NCBI GenBank assembly: GCA_019418195.1
Contig: DYCJ01000073.1
Location: 4,511 to 9,711 of the forward strand
Length of the DNA: 5,201 nt
Direction: 5' to 3'
From: Clostridiales bacterium
GTDB taxonomy: Bacteria; Bacillota; Clostridia; Lachnospirales; Lachnospiraceae
This document shows positions 1 to 5,201 of this stretch, piece by piece (the stretch's first letter is position 1; every line of letters begins with the position of its first letter). Position numbers and translations under genes: made by a program. The notes beneath the pieces were generated by a model. The model searched no databases. It was not told the origin of the DNA and saw only the letters and a list, made by a program, of their open reading frames with translations.

Positions 1-30
1 GTATATAACAGAAAGGATGTAGAGAAGAAA

Positions 31-1116
31 ATGGAACAGAAATTACGAGTAGGAATTTTGGGTGCAACAGGAATGGTGGGACAGAGATTTATCTCTCTGC
101 TAGAGAATCATCCGTGGTTTGAGGTAGTGACAGTTGCTGCCAGCCCGCGTTCAGCAGGTAAGACATATGAAGAAGCAGTAGGTGACCGCTGGAAAATGGA
201 CACCCCGATGCCTGAGGCAGTGAAAAAGCTTGTAGTGCTCAATGTAAACGATGTGGAGCATGTGGCATCTACAGTTGATTTTGTGTTCAGTGCAGTGGAC
301 ATGAGCAAGGAAGAAATCAAGGCGATCGAGGAAGAATATGCAAAGACAGAGACTCCGGTCGTATCAAACAACAGCGCGCACCGCTGGACGCCGGATGTCC
401 CGATGGTAGTACCGGAGATTAATGCTGCCCATTTTGACGTGATCCCGGATCAGAAGAAGCGCCTCGGCACGACACGCGGATTTATTGCCGTAAAACCGAA
501 CTGCTCCATCCAGAGCTATGCTCCGTGCCTTGCGGCATGGAAAGAATTCGGGCCAAAGGAACTTGTCGTCACGACATACCAGGCAATCTCCGGTGCCGGA
601 AAGACATTTAAAGACTGGCCGGAAATGGTTGGGAACATCATCCCGTTTATCGGCGGAGAGGAAGAGAAGAGCGAACAGGAGCCGCTTCGAGTTCTTGGAA
701 AAGTGGAGAACGGCCAGATCGTAAAAGCAGAACTTCCGAAGATCACATGTCAGTGCGTGCGTGTCCCGGTATTGAACGGACATACAGCTGCCGTGTTTAT
801 CAACTTTGAGAAAAAACCGACGAAAGAACAGCTTATCGAGAAGCTTGTAAACTTCAAAGGATTCCCGCAGGAAGCAGAGCTTCCGAGCGCTCCGAAGCAG
901 TTCATCCAGTACCTGGAAGATGACAACCGTCCGCAGGTAACCATGGATGTAGATTACGAGAACGGCATGGGAGTGTCTATCGGACGTCTGAGAGAGGATA
1001 CGATGTACGACTACAAATTTATCGGTCTCTCCCACAATACTGTAAGAGGTGCAGCGGGCGGGGCGGTCCTGTGCGCAGAGGCCCTTACGGCGAAAGGCTA
1101 TATTGCAAAGAAATAA
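31..1116 (+). CDS. asd: Aspartate-semialdehyde dehydrogenase (archaeal/fungal-type)
   Basis: Cytosolic enzyme that reduces L-aspartyl-4-phosphate to L-aspartate-4-semialdehyde with NADPH. This is the branch-point step supplying diaminopimelate/lysine, threonine and methionine. The 361-residue length fits the family. The N-terminus has the Rossmann nucleotide-binding loop GATGMVG (residues 11-17). The catalytic cysteine is Cys158 in KPNCSIQ, and the C-terminal half holds the substrate arginine Arg244 (CVRVPV) and the general-base histidine His251 in LNGHTAA. The C-terminal NTVRGAAGG (336-344) is also typical. The overall pattern is that of the archaeal/fungal-like class rather than the E. coli-like class. 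The start ATG is preceded by AGAAAGGATGT (10-20), one mismatch from the anti-Shine-Dalgarno complement, with longer than usual spacing. No dapA follows. A terminator about 50 bp downstream ends the transcript, so asd is at least the last gene of its unit. What lies upstream is outside the window. Confidence 0.96.
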   Translation: MEQKLRVGILGATGMVGQRFISLLENHPWFEVVTVAASPRSAGKTYEEAVGDRWKMDTPMPEAVKKLVVLNVNDVEHVASTVDFVFSAVDMSKEEIKAIEEEYAKTETPVVSNNSAHRWTPDVPMVVPEINAAHFDVIPDQKKRLGTTRGFIAVKPNCSIQSYAPCLAAWKEFGPKELVVTTYQAISGAGKTFKDWPEMVGNIIPFIGGEEEKSEQEPLRVLGKVENGQIVKAELPKITCQCVRVPVLNGHTAAVFINFEKKPTKEQLIEKLVNFKGFPQEAELPSAPKQFIQYLEDDNRPQVTMDVDYENGMGVSIGRLREDTMYDYKFIGLSHNTVRGAAGGAVLCAEALTAKGYIAKK

Positions 1117-1166
1117 TATGTTATAAAAATTCGGATAACAGAAGAATTAATATTATGAGAACGAAG

Positions 1167-1197
1167 AGGATCGTAAAGCAGATACGATCCTTTTTTT
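1167..1197 (+). terminator. Intrinsic terminator after asd
   Basis: A perfect 9-bp inverted repeat (AGGATCGTA at 1167-1175 and TACGATCCT at 1183-1191) encloses a 7-nt loop. It runs straight into a tract of T residues (1191-1197). This is a textbook rho-independent terminator reading rightward, 51 bp past the asd stop codon. It separates asd from the promoter region of the next operon. Confidence 0.92.
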
Positions 1198-1270
1198 GTG
1201 TTTATTATACAAAAAAGATGTTACAGTTTTGTGAATGATTCATAAATCAATATAGAATTAGCGGGATATA

Positions 1271-1298
1271 TTGACATTTTTGACAAATTGCATATAAT
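1271..1298 (+). promoter_or_regulatory. Promoter P1 of the lyase-transporter operon
   Basis: A consensus -35 box TTGACA (1271-1276) and a consensus -10 box TATAAT (1293-1298) are separated by 16 bp. Transcription would start near 1305, giving a leader of about 65 nt that contains the whole palindrome at 1310-1324. The match is strong enough that the promoter should be intrinsically powerful, which fits control by a repressor. The start site is predicted, not observed. Confidence 0.8.
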
Positions 1299-1310
1299 TT
1301 ATGCTATAAA
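1280..1310 (+). promoter_or_regulatory. Possible overlapping promoter P2
   Basis: A second perfect TTGACA (1280-1285) lies 9 bp after the first. An extended -10 element, TGC followed by TATAAA (1302-1310), lies downstream with a 19-bp spacer. That spacer is long, but an extended -10 can compensate. Transcription would start near 1317, inside the palindrome at 1310-1324. Weaker evidence than for P1; it could be chance in AT-rich DNA. Confidence 0.45.
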
Positions 1311-1324
1311 TTGGTTCAACCAAT
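1310..1324 (+). promoter_or_regulatory. Palindromic operator of FadR/PdhR type
   Basis: The sequence ATTGGT-TCA-ACCAAT is a perfect 15-bp palindrome around a central C. It fits the pattern TNGTNNNACNA known for FadR-subfamily GntR regulators and equals the published E. coli PdhR-type consensus ATTGGTNNNACCAAT. It sits at or just after the predicted transcription starts, a position expected to block transcription. The natural candidate protein is the FadR-subfamily regulator encoded at 4154-4867. The pairing of site and protein is inferred. Confidence 0.72.
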
Positions 1325-1350
1325 GAACCGCAATACCAATAAACCAATTC
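1319..1350 (+). repeat. Four ACC-led 8-bp phased repeats in operon leader
   Basis: Four successive 8-mers begin at 1319, 1327, 1335 and 1343: ACCAATGA, ACCGCAAT, ACCAATAA, ACCAATTC. Three carry the full half-site ACCAAT of the adjacent palindrome, whose right arm is the first repeat unit. AACCAATT (1342-1349) can also pair with AATTGGTT (1309-1316). The repeats may be extra regulator half-sites or an RNA-structure element; the function is unknown. Confidence 0.5.
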
Positions 1351-1357
1351 TCAAAAT

Positions 1358-1363
1358 GGAGGG
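1358..1363 (+). promoter_or_regulatory. Ribosome binding site deciding the lyase start
   Basis: GGAGGG lies 7 nt before the ATG at 1371. It selects that ATG over an in-frame TTG at 1311, which lies inside the operator palindrome, has no Shine-Dalgarno sequence, and would add 20 non-conserved residues. Confidence 0.9.
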
Positions 1364-1370
1364 AAACAAA

Positions 1371-2546
1371 ATGGCAGAAAGAGCAGACAGAGACGATTTA
1401 CTTGCAATGACGCATGTGGGAGAAGATCCTCACAAATACATGAAAGCTGTAACACCGCCGGTGTTCATGACATCTTTACATGTATTTGATACAGTCAAAG
1501 ATTATTTTTCCGTAGATATTTTTAAGGATGAATATTATTACGGAAGAGCGTCTAATCCGACAGTCACGATTCTGGAAAAAAAGATGGCAGCTCTGGAACA
1601 TGGATCAAGAGCGGTTGTATTCTCTGCCGGAATGGCAGCATGCGCGGCTGCGATCCTGGCAGTGTGTAAGGCAGGAAGTCATATTATTTGCATCAGAGAA
1701 AGCTATGGACCAGTACAGCATTTGCTGGATGAATTTCTCTGTAAAAAATATGAGATCACAGTTACCTATGTAGAGGGGAAGACTGTGAAAGAATTTGAAG
1801 ATGCAATCCGTCCGGAGACTGATATGATCATTCTGGAAAGCCCGTCAACACTGGTATTTAATGTGGTGGATCTGGAAGGAGTAGCAAAACTCGCAAAGGA
1901 ACATGGGATCATTACTTATATCGATAATACATACTCTACTCCTGTCTTCCAGAAACCGCTTGATATGGGAATCGATATTGTCATGCATACAATGACAAAA
2001 TATATTGGAGGACACAGCGATCTGATCGGCGGTGTGCTGATCTCAAAAGATGAAGAGTTTATGAGAAAAGTCATGGTACAGAGAGACTGGTTTGGTGGCG
2101 TATTGGGACCAATGGAGGCATGGCTTGCAATCAGAGGATTAAGGACGTTAGACGTGCGGATGCAGAGACATTACGAGACTGCAATGGAAGTTGCAAAATT
2201 CCTCGAAGGACATCCGAAGATCAAGAGGGTTTTCTATACGGGATTGCCGTCACATCCGCAGTATGAATTGGCGAGAAAACAGCAGAAAGGCGAATGCGGA
2301 TTGATGAGTGTGGAAATCGACGGAAGCCTTGAAGATGTTGAGACATTTGTTGATAATCTGAAGCTTTTTGAAAAAGGAGCATCATGGGGCGGATTTGAAA
2401 GTCTTGCGATTGCGTACACATATAATTGGAGCGACGAGGAACTTGCATTCCACGGACTGACAAGAAATATTGTAAGACTTCACTGCGGTCTGGAAGGTGC
2501 AGAAAACCTGATCGATGATTTGAAGCAGGCACTTGATAAAATATGA
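1371..2546 (+). CDS. PLP-dependent Cys/Met-metabolism lyase, cystathionine beta-lyase-like
   Basis: Fold-type I PLP enzyme of the Cys/Met metabolism family, 391 residues, a usual length, soluble and probably tetrameric. Visible active-site elements in order: YGRASNPT (57-64; Tyr57 and Arg59 hold the PLP phosphate of the neighbouring subunit), SAGMAA (85-90), Tyr112 stacking on the cofactor, Asp185 in YIDNTYSTP binding the pyridine nitrogen, PLP-binding Lys210 in MTKYIGGHSD, SWGGFESL (338-345), and Arg369 in VRLHCGLE for the substrate carboxylate. The SWGG-ESL and RLH-GLE wording matches E. coli MetC-type cystathionine beta-lyase as I recall it, where gamma-synthases usually have SLGG. Beta-elimination of cystathionine or cysteine to pyruvate, ammonia and a thiol is therefore the best guess. 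Methionine gamma-lyase or gamma-synthase activity cannot be excluded. The gene heads an operon with the NhaC-type carrier 26 bp downstream and has a FadR-type operator at its promoter. That suggests inducible catabolism more than methionine synthesis. Confidence 0.9.
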   Translation: MAERADRDDLLAMTHVGEDPHKYMKAVTPPVFMTSLHVFDTVKDYFSVDIFKDEYYYGRASNPTVTILEKKMAALEHGSRAVVFSAGMAACAAAILAVCKAGSHIICIRESYGPVQHLLDEFLCKKYEITVTYVEGKTVKEFEDAIRPETDMIILESPSTLVFNVVDLEGVAKLAKEHGIITYIDNTYSTPVFQKPLDMGIDIVMHTMTKYIGGHSDLIGGVLISKDEEFMRKVMVQRDWFGGVLGPMEAWLAIRGLRTLDVRMQRHYETAMEVAKFLEGHPKIKRVFYTGLPSHPQYELARKQQKGECGLMSVEIDGSLEDVETFVDNLKLFEKGASWGGFESLAIAYTYNWSDEELAFHGLTRNIVRLHCGLEGAENLIDDLKQALDKI

Positions 2547-2572
2547 TTTGGCGAGTTGCATGAGGTGTACAA

Positions 2573-4066
2573 ATGGAAAATAAGAGAGAAAGAGAAATAA
2601 AAAAACCGGGATTTTTCCTTGCGGTACTTCCGCTGATCTTTATGTTTGTTGTATTGATCGTAGGACTGCTTATTTTCAGTGTGGATATTAAGATCCTGCT
2701 GCTGATCTGTGCCGCATTTACAATCTGTCTGTGTATGTATCTGGGATATACCTGGAAAGACATAGAAAAAGAAATCGTTGAGAAACTTGCGGCTGCATTC
2801 CCTGCAATTCTGATTCTGATCTGTGTGGGGCTTATGATCGGAGCATGGATTGTGAGCGGTACAATTCCATTCCTTGTATATATTGGTCTGCAGATCATCA
2901 GTCCGAAATATATCATTATTACATCGTTTCTTGTAACGACTGTGCTGTCAGTGAGTACCGGAACTTCATGGGGATCCGCAGGAACTGTCGGTGCGGCATT
3001 GATTAGCGTGGCCGCAGGTATGGGCGCTCCGCTTCCGGCGGTCGCAGGAGCCATCGTTGCAGGAGCGTATTTCGGAGATAAGATGTCGCCTCTTTCAGAC
3101 AGTACAAATATGTCTGCAATCGCAACAGGCACCAACCTGTATAAGCATATCGGCCATCTGTTCTACACAACGATCCCGGGATTTATTATCAGCTGCATTG
3201 TCTATGTTATAGCAGGAGCACACTTTGCAAGCAGCGGGGAGATCACTCAGGTAGATGAGATTATCAGTACTCTGTCAGAATTGTTTAACCTGAGTATGCC
3301 GGTAGGCTTGCTGTTGTTGATCCCGCCTGTCATTGTTGTGGCAGGATCTCTTATGAAGAAACCGACTATCCCTGTTATGGTCATTTCATCAGTTGTAGCA
3401 GTTATTCTTGCAATGGCTGTACAGGGCTTTTCTTTCGCAACCTGTGCAACTAGCATGGTAAGCGGCTTTACGATGGACCTGTTCCCGAATCTGACAGTTG
3501 ATCTTAATGCAATTCCGGAACAAGTATCTAATCTTCTGCAGAGAGGCGGTATGAGTTCCATGATGAATACCACGCTGATGGCATTCTGTGCATTTAGCTT
3601 TATTGGTGCGCTGACTGTATGCGGAAGTATGGATATCATCCTTGAGAAGCTTACAAAACACATTCATAATACAGGTCAGCTGATCACCAGTACGGTAGCA
3701 ATCGGAGTTGTCATGATTATTGTAATAGGAGAGGCTGCAGTAACACATCTGATGATCGGTGGTATGTTCCGTGAAGAATATATACGGCGCGGTCTTGAGA
3801 CGAAGAATCTTTCCCGCTGTCTTGAGGATAGTATTACAGTTATTGAACCTCTCGTACCGTGGTCGCTTGCAGGTGTATATATGACCTCCGTTCTCGGGGT
3901 ATCAACTGCACAGTATGCGCCATGGGCGTGCCTGTGCTATACCGGAGTTATCTTTGCAATTATCTGGGGCTTTACCGGATTCGGTATTGCGAAGATCAAA
4001 AAGGGAAGCGACAATTATGAAGAGTATTTGGAGCTGACCGGAAAGAAAGAAGCAGTTCAGGAGTAA
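2573..4066 (+). CDS. NhaC-family secondary transporter (annotated as Na+/H+ antiporter)
   Basis: Polytopic inner-membrane carrier of 497 residues in the NhaC branch of the ion transporter superfamily. After a charged cytoplasmic N-terminus (MENKREREIKK), hydrophobic segments are clear at about 14-36, 39-58, 74-95, 112-128, 135-165, 200-217, 242-260, 266-284, 333-350, 368-390, 428-445 and 451-472. Family signatures are TGTSWGSAGTVG (129-140), GAYFGDKMSPLSDSTN (164-179, with probable ion-site Asp169 and Asp176) and the C-terminal LEDSITVIEPLVPW (417-430). The ATG is preceded by GAGGTG (2562-2567, 5-nt spacing), and the gene is cotranscribed with the upstream lyase. NhaC members include Na+/H+ antiporters and Na+-lactate/H+-malate exchangers. 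Comparative genomics has also proposed amino-acid carriers in this family (MetT for methionine, LysW, a tyrosine carrier). The operon partner favours amino-acid or related substrate uptake here over pH homeostasis, but the substrate is inferred. Confidence 0.92.
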   Translation: MENKREREIKKPGFFLAVLPLIFMFVVLIVGLLIFSVDIKILLLICAAFTICLCMYLGYTWKDIEKEIVEKLAAAFPAILILICVGLMIGAWIVSGTIPFLVYIGLQIISPKYIIITSFLVTTVLSVSTGTSWGSAGTVGAALISVAAGMGAPLPAVAGAIVAGAYFGDKMSPLSDSTNMSAIATGTNLYKHIGHLFYTTIPGFIISCIVYVIAGAHFASSGEITQVDEIISTLSELFNLSMPVGLLLLIPPVIVVAGSLMKKPTIPVMVISSVVAVILAMAVQGFSFATCATSMVSGFTMDLFPNLTVDLNAIPEQVSNLLQRGGMSSMMNTTLMAFCAFSFIGALTVCGSMDIILEKLTKHIHNTGQLITSTVAIGVVMIIVIGEAAVTHLMIGGMFREEYIRRGLETKNLSRCLEDSITVIEPLVPWSLAGVYMTSVLGVSTAQYAPWACLCYTGVIFAIIWGFTGFGIAKIKKGSDNYEEYLELTGKKEAVQE

Positions 4067-4073
4067 GATCCAG

Positions 4074-4118
4074 AAAAAAAGACGTCTGCGGAAACCTGTT
4101 TAGGTGACCGCAGACGTT
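4074..4118 (-). terminator. Terminator between convergent genes, mainly for the regulator
   Basis: A perfect 10-bp stem (ACGTCTGCGG at 4082-4091 with CCGCAGACGT at 4108-4117) continues after a small internal loop into a 4-bp ACCT/AGGT stem (4094-4097 with 4102-4105) with a GTTT tetraloop. On the minus strand the hairpin is followed by seven Ts (4080 down to 4074), a good intrinsic terminator for the leftward regulator gene. Reading rightward, the bases after the stem (TTCTACAT) are only weakly U-rich, so termination of the transporter transcript may be less efficient. Confidence 0.87.
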
Positions 4119-4153
4119 CTACATATGTGTGAATGTTCAGAAGCCTTGAAAGC

Positions 4154-4867
4154 TCATTCCGCATGAGAGATATGAAAACCATATTCGTTGATCTCATCGA
4201 TAGCCTGAATCGCATTTTTCAAATTCTTGTCATATAGTGCCTGAGCCAGATCAAGATGCTGCGGAACGGTAGGGAGCCAGATGGAATCATTACCATCTTC
4301 TGACTCTTCTTGCTGAACAAATCGATATTCACGAATACGGACAATGAGCTGATGGATGACGGAATTACGCCCAATCTCATACAGTTTGCTGTGAAAACTA
4401 TGATCCAGAATATGGCTGTAGAGATTATCCGATGCGAGACGCACCATCTCTGAAGCGAGAGAGATAAGCTGCTGCTTTTCTTCAACTGTACCACGTTCCA
4501 TTGCGTTCTCTACGGCTTGATGATCCAGAGTGCTCTGCAGTTCCTGCATCTCGTGCAGAGTAAAGTTAGTAAGCCGTACGGTAAAAGAGTTGTTTTCACC
4601 ATAAGGATTCTGGATAAATACTCCACTGCCGGTCTTGACATAGATCAGCCCCCGGTCTTCCAAAATACGGAGTGCTTCCCGGACGGAATTGCGGCTTGTG
4701 CCCAGCATGGCTGACATTTCCCGTTCAGAAGGAAGCTTGTCACCAGGCTGCAGACCATTCATCTGTATATAGCTGTAAATAGAATCTGATATCTTTAAGT
4801 AGAGAGATTTTTTCTCCACAGGCTGCATCGATATCCTGGATGTATTGTCAGTTTTACTTTCGTTCAT
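4154..4867 (-). CDS. GntR/FadR-subfamily transcriptional regulator (FCD domain)
   Basis: Cytoplasmic DNA-binding regulator of 237 residues, normal for the FadR subfamily. Residues about 20-86 form the GntR winged helix, with LQPGDKLPSEREMSAMLGTSR (39-59), SVREALRILEDRGLI (61-75) and the wing KTGSGVFI (78-85). Residues about 105-232 are an all-helical FCD effector domain. Likely metal/ligand residues are Asp155 and His159 (DHSFH) and His204 (PQHLDLAQAL). The usual fourth histidine, about 22 residues after His204, is not there (Ile226/Asn227). The start at 4867 is chosen because a GGGGGA motif precedes it; an in-frame TTG at 4912 would add 15 unlikely residues and lies within the leader palindrome. 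The gene converges on the lyase-transporter operon and is the obvious regulator of it. FCD proteins usually bind carboxylic or amino acids as inducers, so the substrate of the operon or its keto-acid product is a plausible ligand. Confidence 0.93.
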   Translation of the reverse strand: MNESKTDNTSRISMQPVEKKSLYLKISDSIYSYIQMNGLQPGDKLPSEREMSAMLGTSRNSVREALRILEDRGLIYVKTGSGVFIQNPYGENNSFTVRLTNFTLHEMQELQSTLDHQAVENAMERGTVEEKQQLISLASEMVRLASDNLYSHILDHSFHSKLYEIGRNSVIHQLIVRIREYRFVQQEESEDGNDSIWLPTVPQHLDLAQALYDKNLKNAIQAIDEINEYGFHISHAE

Positions 4868-4871
4868 AAGG

Positions 4872-4877
4872 TCCCCC
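4872..4877 (-). promoter_or_regulatory. Ribosome binding site deciding the regulator start
   Basis: Reading leftward, GGGGGA lies 4 nt before the ATG at 4867-4865. The spacing is short but workable. No comparable site precedes the in-frame TTG at 4912, so the shorter 237-residue protein is preferred. Confidence 0.7.
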
Positions 4878-4900
4878 ACTGTAATAAAGATTATATTAAG

Positions 4901-4911
4901 TGTATCATACA
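4901..4911. promoter_or_regulatory. Palindrome in the regulator's leader (possible autoregulatory operator)
   Basis: TGTAT-C-ATACA is a perfect 11-bp palindrome between the promoter at 4933-4962 and the start codon of the regulator gene. It lies about 15-25 nt into the predicted transcript. GT...AC-type palindromes are common GntR targets, and binding here would act as a roadblock. It differs in sequence and spacing from the operon operator at 1310-1324, so the same protein may not bind both. Confidence 0.4.
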
Positions 4912-4932
4912 AATCAGTAAGACAGCAGATTT

Positions 4933-4962
4933 ATTATAAAGTACATAGGCTGAAAACGTCAA
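4933..4962 (-). promoter_or_regulatory. Promoter of the GntR regulator gene
   Basis: On the minus strand, TTGACG (4962-4957) and TATAAT (4938-4933) are separated by 18 bp, a near-consensus sigma-A-type promoter. Transcription would start near 4926, giving a leader of about 58 nt that includes the palindrome at 4901-4911. A second TATAAT at 4895-4890 lacks a good -35 box and is less likely. Confidence 0.75.
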
Positions 4963-5012
4963 GCGGATCAACAGGACATTAATTTCTTCCTCTTTTTTTT
5001 CTGACTTTCCTG

Positions 5013-5021
5013 TGGTAAAAT
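5013..5021 (+). promoter_or_regulatory. Extended -10 promoter of leuC
   Basis: TGG followed by TAAAAT (5016-5021) forms an extended -10 element. The expected -35 position is only a T-tract (4993-5000), so the -35 is weak. Transcription would start near 5028, leaving about 30 nt of leader. That is too short for a leucine T-box, and no T-box motif is visible. The arrangement is divergent from the regulator promoter at 4933-4962. Confidence 0.55.
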
Positions 5022-5059
5022 GACAAAATAGACGTTTTAAGAAAGAGGAGGCTGTCATT

Positions 5060-5201
5060 ATGGGAATGACAATGACGCAGAAGATTCTGGCAGCTCATGC
5101 AGGGCTTGACTCTGTAGAGGCGGGCCAGCTGATCGAAGCAAAGCTTGATGTGGTCATGGCAAATGATATTACAGGCCCGATGGCTCTGCCGATCATTAAG
5201 C
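5060..5201 (+). CDS. leuC: 3-isopropylmalate dehydratase large subunit, 5' fragment
   Basis: Only the first 47 residues are present; the gene runs off the window end. They begin [15 protein letters not shown] and continue with [10 protein letters not shown] (21-30) and NDITGP (35-40), the recognisable N-terminus of clostridial/archaeal-type LeuC in the aconitase superfamily. LeuC with LeuD isomerises 2-isopropylmalate to 3-isopropylmalate in leucine synthesis, using a 4Fe-4S cluster whose cysteines would lie beyond the window. The start is fixed by AGGAGG (5046-5051), 8 nt before the ATG. A homoaconitase or other aconitase-family member is possible, since only the N-terminus is visible. The gene is probably the first of a leu unit (leuD expected next), transcribed away from the regulator. 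Confidence 0.82.
   Translation, partial: MGMTMTQKILAAHAGLDSVEAGQLIEAKLDVVMANDITGPMALPIIK

Noticed and set aside
364..1035. Long minus-strand open frame of 223 codons opposite asd
   Set aside because: It lies wholly antisense to a gene with all catalytic motifs, has no ribosome binding site or recognisable domain, and reads as a codon-bias shadow.
1236..1249. Inverted repeat TGATT-CATA-AATCA upstream of the promoters
   Set aside because: A 5-bp AT-rich stem is expected by chance in this composition, and its position has no clear function.
1311..1370. 20-residue N-terminal extension of the lyase from an in-frame TTG
   Set aside because: The TTG lies inside the operator palindrome, has no Shine-Dalgarno sequence and may precede the transcription start. 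GGAGGG before the ATG at 1371 decides the start.
1198..1370. SAM riboswitch, T-box or other known leader element before the lyase gene
   Set aside because: The predicted leader is only about 55-65 nt, and no S-box or T-box core motifs are visible.
2221..3135. Long minus-strand open frame of 304 codons spanning the lyase-transporter junction
   Set aside because: It runs antisense across two clearly real genes and their intergenic gap. The translation is low-complexity Ile/Ser/Pro-rich with no family features.
4517..4714. Plus-strand 65-codon open frame opposite the regulator gene
   Set aside because: It is antisense to the winged-helix and FCD coding region, with no ribosome binding site or similarity to a known family.
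4890..4895. Minus-strand TATAAT close to the regulator start codon as its main promoter
   Set aside because: No acceptable -35 box lies 16-18 bp upstream, whereas the TTGACG-18-TATAAT promoter at 4933-4962 is much better.
4868..4912. 15-residue N-terminal extension of the regulator from an in-frame TTG
   Set aside because: It overlaps the leader palindrome and has no ribosome binding site, and family members normally begin shortly before the winged helix.

Overview
The window looks like chromosomal DNA of a Gram-positive anaerobe of the Clostridia, most likely Lachnospiraceae. The grounds are strong purine-rich Shine-Dalgarno sequences, consensus TTGACA/TATAAT promoters, AT-rich intergenic gaps with compact U-tract terminators, and protein types (archaeal/fungal-type Asd, NhaC-family carrier, clostridial-type LeuC N-terminus). 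This assignment comes from recognising sequence style and families, not from a database match. I see no mobile element, CRISPR array, rRNA or tRNA.

Layout: (1) 31-1116 (+) is aspartate-semialdehyde dehydrogenase (asd), closed by an intrinsic terminator at 1167-1197. (2) 1198-1370 is a regulatory gap with two overlapping sigma-A-type promoters, a perfect 15-bp palindrome of the FadR/PdhR operator type (1310-1324) and an 8-bp-phased ACC repeat. (3) 1371-2546 (+) is a PLP-dependent Cys/Met-metabolism enzyme whose active-site residues resemble E. coli cystathionine beta-lyase. It is followed after 26 bp by an NhaC-family secondary transporter (2573-4066, +), and the two form one operon. (4) 4074-4118 is a terminator hairpin between convergent genes, best suited to the leftward gene. 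(5) 4154-4867 (-) is a GntR/FadR-subfamily regulator with an FCD ligand-binding domain, its own promoter and a second palindrome in its leader. (6) 5060-5201 (+) is the 5' end of leuC, transcribed divergently from the regulator and cut off by the window edge.

The most interesting unit is 1260-4962, which I read as a self-contained catabolic module. The carrier would bring in an amino acid, plausibly a sulfur amino acid. The PLP lyase would split it into a keto acid, ammonia and a thiol, and the FadR-type regulator would control the operon through the palindrome at the transcription start. The substrate is inferred, not shown. The flanking asd and leuC genes are ordinary amino-acid biosynthesis (aspartate family and leucine), so the module sits among biosynthetic genes but carries catabolic-style control.
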